From assembly GCA_035644475.1 (NCBI GenBank), contig DASQOL010000180.1:1-18580 (forward strand): DNA of 18,580 bases. The letters are read 5' to 3'. This document shows positions 13,568 through 18,580 of the stretch, in pieces. The translations under genes were made by a program, and so were the position numbers. Each line of letters begins with the position of its first letter. Position 1 is the stretch's first letter. Under the pieces are notes generated by a model. That model worked only from the letters and a program-made list of their open reading frames with translations, was not told where the DNA came from and made no database searches. Source of the DNA: FEN-1219 sp035644475 (GTDB taxonomy: Bacteria > Pseudomonadota > Gammaproteobacteria > Steroidobacterales > Rariloculaceae).

Positions 13568-15883
13568 ATGAACGCGTTGTTGATGGAGCCGGGGGTGCTG
13601 ATCGCGGCATTGGCGATCCTGCTCGTGCTCTTCGCTCTAGTGTTCGCCGGCGCGCGGCGGCCGTACGTGCGCGAGATCGAGCGCTTGAAGGACGACTTGC
13701 ACCGGCTGCTCGCGAATGCCGAGCGTGACGGACGGCTCGCGGTCAACGGCCGCGAGAGCACCTTCGTCGACATCTCGGCGAGCGTGAACCGGCTGCTCGA
13801 CCGTGGCGCCGAGGCCCCGACCCCGCCGCCGGTCGAGGGCAATCCGGGACTGTTCGACGCGCTCGCCGACACGCTGCCCGAAGTCGCCCTGATCCACACG
13901 CAGACGATCCTGCTCGCGAACCGCGCGGCCGGCGAGCTGTTCGGCATCGATGCTGCGACGCTCGTCGGCAAGCAGATCACGGATCTGCTGCGGCCGGCCT
14001 ATCGCGCGCAGATGCGCAAGTACTTGAGCGCGAGCTTGGGCCAGGACGAGCCGCTGCAGCCGTTCGAGGTGCAGCTCATCAGCGCCGACGACCGCGGGCT
14101 CTGGGTCGAGCTGCACGGGCGGCGGCTCGCCTACAACTGCGAGGACGCGTTCCTCACCGTCGCGCGCGACATCACGCATCGCAAGAGCCTCGAGGCGTCG
14201 CTCGGCCGGGGCAAGCTACAGGCGCGGATCACGCTCGAGTCGATCGGCGAAGGCGTGATCACCACCGACCGCAACGGCACGATCGACTACATGAACGAAG
14301 CGGGCGAGCAGCTGATCGGGATCGCCCGCAGCGCGGGCGTGGGCAAGAAGCTGCTCGATTTGATCGCGCTCGTCGACGAGGTCGACCGCAGCACGCTCGG
14401 CGACCCTGTCGCGAAGTGCTTGAACGAACGCCGGCGCATCAACCTCGGACGCCGCGCGCTGCTGCTCGGCAAGCAGGCCGAACGGGAGTTCTCGACGGAG
14501 CTCACGGCGTCTCCGATCCGCGGCCCCGACGGCCAGATCGCGGGCTGCGTGATCATCTTCCACGACGTAACCGAGATGCGCGGCCTCGCGCGCGAGATGT
14601 CCTATCAGGCGAGCCACGACGCGCTCACTGGTCTCGTCAATCGCGCGGAGTTCGGACGGCGCCTCGACGCAGCGCTCGACTCGGCACGCGGCGAAGGTGT
14701 GGGGCACGTCGTGAGCTACTTGGATCTCGACCGCTTCAAGCTCGTGAACGACAGCTGCGGTCATATCGCCGGCGACAACCTGTTGCGCGAGATCGCCTCG
14801 CTGCTGAAGCAACGAGTTCGCGACTCCGATACGGTCGCGCGCGTCGGCGGCGACGAATTCGCGATGCTGCTCGCGGGCTGCCCGCTCGACAAGGCGCGGC
14901 AGATCGCCGACGACGTCGTTACCGCGGTCGCGGGCCATCAGTTCGCCTGGCAGGACCGCACGTTCAACGTCGGCGTGAGCTTGGGGCTAGTCGAGGTCGG
15001 CAAGGACAGCGGCTCGGCCGAGAGCGTGCTCTCCGCCGCGGACTCCGCCTGCTACGTGGCGAAGCAGCAAGGTCGCGGCCGCGTCCACGTCTACTCCACG
15101 CGCGACGAAGTCCTCGCGCGCGAGCGCGGCGAGATCCACTGGCTGCAGCGCCTGCAGCGCGCGCTCAAGGAGAACGAGTTCGAGCTCTACGTGCAGCCGA
15201 TCATCGCGGTCGGCGGACGCAATCACAACGGCCCCGCGGCCGAGGTGCTGCTGCGGATGCGCGACGACTCCGGCAAGAGCATCCTGCCGGCGAGCTTCTT
15301 GGGCTCGGCGGAGCGCTATCACTTGATGTCGCACATCGACCGCTGGGTGGTGCAGGCCACCCTCACGGCCATCGCCGGCGGCGCGCCCCATCTGCCGAAC
15401 GGCAGGACCTGCAGCATCAACCTCTCCGGGCAGACGCTGAACGACGAGGATTTCCTCGAGTTCGTGGTCGACGTGCTCGACCACACGGGCGTGGACCCGC
15501 AGAAGATTTGCTTCGAGGTGCGCGAAGCGGCCGTCGTGAGCCAGCTCGATCACGCGCAGCGCTTCATCGACGTGTTGCACGGCATCGGTTGCCGCTTCGC
15601 TCTCGACAATTTCGGCAGCGGCTTGGGCTCGTTCGCGAACCTGAAGCACCTGTCGCTCGACTACCTCAAGATCGACGGCATGTACACGCGCGACCTCGAG
15701 AGCGACGGCGTGAATCGGGAGATGGTGGCCGCGATGGTCAAGCTCGCGCAGACACTCGACTTTCAGGTCGTCGCCGAGCAGGTCGAGGATCAGGAGTCGT
15801 TCGAGGCGCTGCGCTTGCTCGGCGTGGACTTCGTGCAAGGCTACATCGTCGACCGCCCGCGGCCTCTGCAAGCCGTCCACTGA
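13568..15883 (+). CDS. Membrane-anchored PAS-PAS-GGDEF-EAL c-di-GMP protein
   Basis: A 771-residue signalling protein that makes and/or breaks cyclic di-GMP. One N-terminal transmembrane helix (GVLIAALAILLVLFALVFAG, about 9-28) precedes two PAS domains (about 93-205 and 218-340). The GGDEF domain begins near 345 (SHDALTGLVNRAEF) and has an intact GGDEF motif at 427-431, preceded five residues earlier by an RxxD inhibitory site (RDSD). Diguanylate cyclase activity with product inhibition is therefore expected. The EAL domain has EVL in place of EAL (E559), plus NLSGQ, FEVRE, LKIDG, AEQVE and QGY, but the metal-binding DDFG is DNFG (Asp680, Asn681), which may weaken hydrolysis. The ATG at 13568 is six bases after GAGGT. 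The signal sensed by the PAS domains is unknown. Confidence 0.93.
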   Translation: MNALLMEPGVLIAALAILLVLFALVFAGARRPYVREIERLKDDLHRLLANAERDGRLAVNGRESTFVDISASVNRLLDRGAEAPTPPPVEGNPGLFDALADTLPEVALIHTQTILLANRAAGELFGIDAATLVGKQITDLLRPAYRAQMRKYLSASLGQDEPLQPFEVQLISADDRGLWVELHGRRLAYNCEDAFLTVARDITHRKSLEASLGRGKLQARITLESIGEGVITTDRNGTIDYMNEAGEQLIGIARSAGVGKKLLDLIALVDEVDRSTLGDPVAKCLNERRRINLGRRALLLGKQAEREFSTELTASPIRGPDGQIAGCVIIFHDVTEMRGLAREMSYQASHDALTGLVNRAEFGRRLDAALDSARGEGVGHVVSYLDLDRFKLVNDSCGHIAGDNLLREIASLLKQRVRDSDTVARVGGDEFAMLLAGCPLDKARQIADDVVTAVAGHQFAWQDRTFNVGVSLGLVEVGKDSGSAESVLSAADSACYVAKQQGRGRVHVYSTRDEVLARERGEIHWLQRLQRALKENEFELYVQPIIAVGGRNHNGPAAEVLLRMRDDSGKSILPASFLGSAERYHLMSHIDRWVVQATLTAIAGGAPHLPNGRTCSINLSGQTLNDEDFLEFVVDVLDHTGVDPQKICFEVREAAVVSQLDHAQRFIDVLHGIGCRFALDNFGSGLGSFANLKHLSLDYLKIDGMYTRDLESDGVNREMVAAMVKLAQTLDFQVVAEQVEDQESFEALRLLGVDFVQGYIVDRPRPLQAVH

Positions 15884-15886
15884 TCC

Positions 15887-15919
15887 CCGCGCAATCGTCG
15901 GCGACCTAGCGGTGCGCGG
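15887..15919. terminator. Possible bidirectional hairpin at the GGDEF-EAL / TM2-pilin convergence
   Basis: CCGCGCA (15887-15893) and TGCGCGG (15913-15919) form a perfect 7-bp stem with a 19-nt loop. It lies wholly inside the 39-bp gap between two converging genes. No T-run is present, so the assignment rests on position and symmetry. Confidence 0.35.
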
Positions 15920-15922
15920 CTG

Positions 15923-16666
15923 TCAGCGCCTGCACGACGACGGCCGAAACTTGCTCGCGAGAGTTCCTCCGGTGCAATCCCAGGTCACCTCCCCTTGGGA
16001 GACCCGCGGCTCGAAGACTACCGTCTTGTCCCGAATTTGCGCCGCGGCCGCGGCGTTGAATCCGACCGTCACGACACCGCTCGGCGCCACCCGAACGTAG
16101 TCGAGGTAGCGCGACCCGCGCGCGGCTGCGGAGGACAGCGCCTCGACGGACTGCAAGTCGTCATTGTTCGCCCGTGCAGCCGCGACGGCTTGCAGGACGC
16201 CGGAGGTTCCCGCGAACGCCTCGCTGCTCTGCGCTCGGATCGTATAGTCCTGGTAAGCGGGAATGGCGATCGCGGCCAAGATCCCAACGATCGCAACCAA
16301 GAAGAACAGCGCGGCCACGCCGACGACCACGGCGAGGACGGCGCCGCTGCCGCCCTCTTCGTTCGGGATTCCCTCGTTGTACTTGTCGTCCCACTTCTGC
16401 TGGTCGGCCAGCAAGAACACGAAGAACTCGACGAGCGCGACGAGCCCCGGGATCCAGGTCCAGACGAAGAGCAGGTAGAAGACACCCCACCATTGCCCCA
16501 AGTAGAAGCGATGGACGCCCAGCCCGCCCAGGAAGAATGCAAGGATGGCGGCCACCATCTTGTTCTTGTAGCGCTTGGTTCGTCGCGCCGCGCCGCATTG
16601 CGGACAGGCTGCGGCGGTACGGTGAAGCTCCTTGCCGCACGCGCGGCAGAACGCCATTTCGCTCAT
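15923..16666 (-). CDS. Zinc-ribbon / TM2 / type IV pilin-like chimeric membrane protein
   Basis: A 247-residue protein built from three recognisable parts. Residues 7-24 form a zinc ribbon (FCRACGKE and ACPQCGA; Cys 7, 10, 21, 24). Residues about 36-90 are a TM2 domain with two membrane helices and the signature FFLGGLGVHRFYLGQ. After an acidic linker (QQKWDDKYNEGIPNEEGGSG) comes a third hydrophobic segment, FFLVAIVGILAAIAIPAYQDYTI (about 121-143), nearly identical to the N-terminal helix of PilA-type pilins. A pilin-like globular end follows, closing with WDCTGGTLASKFRPSSC, the usual pilin disulphide loop (Cys231/Cys245). The prepilin peptidase signature (G|FTLIE) is missing; FFLVAIV stands there instead, so cleavage and assembly as a pilus are doubtful. 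A GGAGGGG ribosome binding site supports the start at 16666. The role is unknown. Confidence 0.88.
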   Translation of the reverse strand: MSEMAFCRACGKELHRTAAACPQCGAARRTKRYKNKMVAAILAFFLGGLGVHRFYLGQWWGVFYLLFVWTWIPGLVALVEFFVFLLADQQKWDDKYNEGIPNEEGGSGAVLAVVVGVAALFFLVAIVGILAAIAIPAYQDYTIRAQSSEAFAGTSGVLQAVAAARANNDDLQSVEALSSAAARGSRYLDYVRVAPSGVVTVGFNAAAAAQIRDKTVVFEPRVSQGEVTWDCTGGTLASKFRPSSCRR

Positions 16667-16697
16667 GAGACCCCTCCCCGATTTGGGCGCAATAATA

Positions 16698-16732
16698 GCG
16701 GAGCCGAGACTAAAGGGAGAGGTCGGCTCCGC
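16698..16732. repeat. 10-bp inverted repeat between the TM2-pilin gene and aas
   Basis: GCGGAGCCGA (16698-16707) and TCGGCTCCGC (16723-16732) are perfect arms around a 15-nt centre. On the minus strand a TATTAT hexamer (16697-16692), a plausible -10 box of the TM2-pilin gene, directly abuts it. It may be an operator for that gene, or a hairpin in an early aas transcript. No good -35 is visible. Confidence 0.45.
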
Positions 16733-16835
16733 ACCACGACTTCCGTCGCAACTCCGGCGGGCGGCGGACGCGGTAGCGGTCTTGTGATTGCCGTCTGGAT
16801 ATGTGGGCCGCTCGCCGCGACAATCCTCCCCCGGG

Positions 16836-16851
16836 GCGAGCCGCGGCTCGC
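16836..16851. repeat. 16-bp palindrome just upstream of aas
   Basis: GCGAGCCGCGGCTCGC is a perfect palindrome ending 21 bp before the aas ATG. In RNA it would be a hairpin close to the ribosome binding region; in DNA it could be an operator. Confidence 0.35.
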
Positions 16852-16872
16852 GATCGAAAGCGAGCGAGCGGG

Positions 16873-18580
16873 ATGATCGAACTCGGTCGATGGCTGTTGC
16901 GCTGTGCGCTGCGCGTGCTCTATCGCGTGCAGGTCACGGGCGTCGAGAACTACGCGCGCGCGGGCGAGCGCGTTCTGGTCATCGCGAATCACACGTCGTT
17001 TCTGGACGCGGTGCTGCTCGCGGCGTTCATGCCCGATCGACTCACGTTCGCCATCAACACCGAGATCTCGAAGCGCTGGTGGATTCGGCCGTTCCTCACG
17101 ATCGTCGACACGCTGCCGCTCGATCCGACCAACCCCTATTCACTGAAGACGCTGATCCGCTACATCTCGCAGGACAAGCGTGCCGCGATCTTCCCCGAGG
17201 GCAGGATCACGGTCACCGGCTCGCTCATGAAGATCTACCCGGGGCCCGGGCTAGTGGCCGACAAGTCGGGCGCGACGCTGCTACCCGTGCGCATCGAGGG
17301 AGCACAGTACACGCCGTTCTCGCGCCTTCGCGGCCGCGTGCGGATGCGTCTCTTCCCGCGGATCAGCCTCACGATTCTGCCGCCCCGCAGGCTCTCGATT
17401 CCCGCCGAGATCCGCGGCCGCGAGCGCCGCAGGATCGCGGGCAAGCAGCTCGCGGACCTGATGACGGAGATGATGTTCGCCACGTCGAACTACCGGCGCA
17501 CGCTCTACGAGGCGCTGCTCGACGCATGCCGAGTGCACGGCGGAAGCCACGTCATCGCCGAGGACGTCGAGCGCAAGCCGATCACCTACAACCAGCTGCT
17601 GCTGCGGGCCTCGGTGCTCGGCGACCTCATCGCGCGCGACACGCGGCGCGGCGAGATCGTCGGCCTCCTGCTGCCGAACGCGCTCGCGAACGTCGCGACC
17701 TTCTTCGGCGTGCTCGCGCGCGGCCGCGTGCCGGCAATGCTGAACTATTCGCTCGGCGCGCTGAGCTTGAAGACCGCGTGCGAGACGGCGGTGATTCGCC
17801 GCGTGTACACGTCGCGGCGGTTTGTGCAGATGGCGAAGCTCGAGCGCAGTGTGGACGCGTTGCGCGAATCCACTACCATTGTGTTTCTCGAAGATCTGCG
17901 GGCGCGCGCCACGGCCGCGTTGCGCATCGGCGCGGCGCTCAAGAGGCCGTTCGCCCGCTGGCGCTACGGCCGCCTGCGCGTGCGCCCCGACGAGCCCGCC
18001 GTCGTGTTGTTCACGTCGGGTTCCGAAGGCGTGCCGAAGGGCGTGGTGCTCTCGAACGCCAACGTGCTCGCGAACCGCGAGCAGGTCGCGGCGCGCATCG
18101 ACTTCGGCGCGCAGGACATCATCTTGAACGCGCTGCCGATGTTCCATTCGTTCGGGCTCACGGGCGGCACGCTGCTGCCGGTGCTGTCCGGCATGCGCAC
18201 CTTCTTCTATCCGTCGCCGCTGCACTACCGGATCGTTCCGGAGATGGCCTACGACGTGAACGCGACCATCATGTTCGGCACGAACACGTTCCTCGCGGGC
18301 TACGCGCGCTTCGCGCATCCCTACGATTTCTACAGCGTCCGCTATGTGTTCGCGGGCGCCGAGAAGCTCAAGGACGAGACACGGCGCGTCTGGACCGACA
18401 AGTTCGGCGTGCAGATCTTCGAGGGCTACGGCGCCACCGAAACGAGCCCCGGAATCGCGATCAACACGCCCATCGATTCGCGGCCCGGCACCGTCGGTCG
18501 CTTGCTGCCTGGAATCGAATACGCGCTCGACCCGGTGCCCGGGGTGGACGGCGGGCGGCTCTCGGTCCGCGGGCCGAACG
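16873..18580 (+). CDS. aas: Bifunctional 2-acylglycerophosphoethanolamine acyltransferase / acyl-ACP synthetase, 3'-truncated
   Basis: Re-acylates lysophosphatidylethanolamine at the inner membrane, using fatty acid activated by its own synthetase domain and held on acyl carrier protein. The 569 codons present (E. coli Aas has 719 residues) run past the window end without a stop. The N-terminal PlsC-type acyltransferase shows NHTSFLD (His40, Asp45) and FPEGRITVTGSLMKIYPGPG (107-126), the latter nearly unchanged from E. coli Aas. The adenylate-forming domain has FTSGSEGVPKG (380-390), PMFHSFGLTGG, FYPSPLHYRIVPEM and EGYGATETSP. About 150 residues, the C-terminal lid, lie beyond 18580. The start at 16873 aligns with E. 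coli; the ribosome binding site is poor. No lplT-like lysophospholipid transporter gene is visible upstream. Confidence 0.95.
   Translation, partial: MIELGRWLLRCALRVLYRVQVTGVENYARAGERVLVIANHTSFLDAVLLAAFMPDRLTFAINTEISKRWWIRPFLTIVDTLPLDPTNPYSLKTLIRYISQDKRAAIFPEGRITVTGSLMKIYPGPGLVADKSGATLLPVRIEGAQYTPFSRLRGRVRMRLFPRISLTILPPRRLSIPAEIRGRERRRIAGKQLADLMTEMMFATSNYRRTLYEALLDACRVHGGSHVIAEDVERKPITYNQLLLRASVLGDLIARDTRRGEIVGLLLPNALANVATFFGVLARGRVPAMLNYSLGALSLKTACETAVIRRVYTSRRFVQMAKLERSVDALRESTTIVFLEDLRARATAALRIGAALKRPFARWRYGRLRVRPDEPAVVLFTSGSEGVPKGVVLSNANVLANREQVAARIDFGAQDIILNALPMFHSFGLTGGTLLPVLSGMRTFFYPSPLHYRIVPEMAYDVNATIMFGTNTFLAGYARFAHPYDFYSVRYVFAGAEKLKDETRRVWTDKFGVQIFEGYGATETSPGIAINTPIDSRPGTVGRLLPGIEYALDPVPGVDGGRLSVRGPN

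Noticed and set aside
14416..15909. 497-residue open frame inside the GGDEF-EAL gene
   Set aside because: Shifted-frame Arg/Ala-rich shadow; the GGDEF and EAL motifs are all in the annotated frame.
1..18580. CRISPR array, mobile element or prophage
   Set aside because: No regular repeat-spacer series, transposase, integrase, phage gene or target-site duplication is visible; gene content is ordinary chromosomal.

Overview
The window is GC-rich chromosomal DNA with tightly packed housekeeping genes. Its closest recognisable relatives are gammaproteobacterial: a Cca with a C-terminal HD domain, bifunctional HldE, TolC preceded by rhodanese and PIMT-like genes, bifunctional Aas, DegQ, and a class II ribonucleotide reductase split into NrdJa and NrdJb as in Pseudomonas. 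HldE and TolC imply a Gram-negative cell with heptose-containing LPS. I infer a high-GC gammaproteobacterium, perhaps of the Xanthomonadales/Nevskiales/Steroidobacterales kind; the exact lineage cannot be fixed from this sequence. I see no phage, insertion sequence, CRISPR array, rRNA or tRNA.

Layout. 7-855 (+) is an unrecognised exported, probably beta-barrel protein whose true start may lie before the window. 908-2152 (-) is cca. It is divergent from a lipoprotein aminopeptidase (2208-3275, +), whose 3' end overlaps that of an NDUFA9-like dehydrogenase (3243-4211, -). The dehydrogenase lies 21 bp downstream of degQ (4233-5621, -) and is probably in its operon. A 536-bp control region (5622-6157) follows. 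It holds a strong sigma70-type promoter, a near-perfect NrdR box at the start of transcription, a second NrdR-like box 167 bp upstream, and a roughly 210-nt leader. It drives nrdJa (6158-8305) and nrdJb (8369-9064), which end at a strong intrinsic terminator. hldE (9286-10710, +) converges on tolC (10767-12146, -) across a 13-bp-stem hairpin. Upstream of tolC, on the same strand, are a rhodanese (12188-12523) and a PIMT-like methyltransferase (12543-13196).

After a 371-bp gap comes a membrane-anchored PAS-PAS-GGDEF-EAL protein (13568-15883, +). It converges on an unusual zinc-ribbon/TM2/type IV pilin-like chimera (15923-16666, -). Divergent from the chimera is aas (from 16873, +), which is cut by the window edge at 18580.

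The genes join nucleotide supply (nrdJab), envelope building and quality control (hldE, tolC, degQ, aas), tRNA maturation (cca) and c-di-GMP signalling. The least ordinary items are the pilin/TM2 chimera, the nrdJ control region, and a PIMT-like protein that lacks the family's substrate-binding serine.
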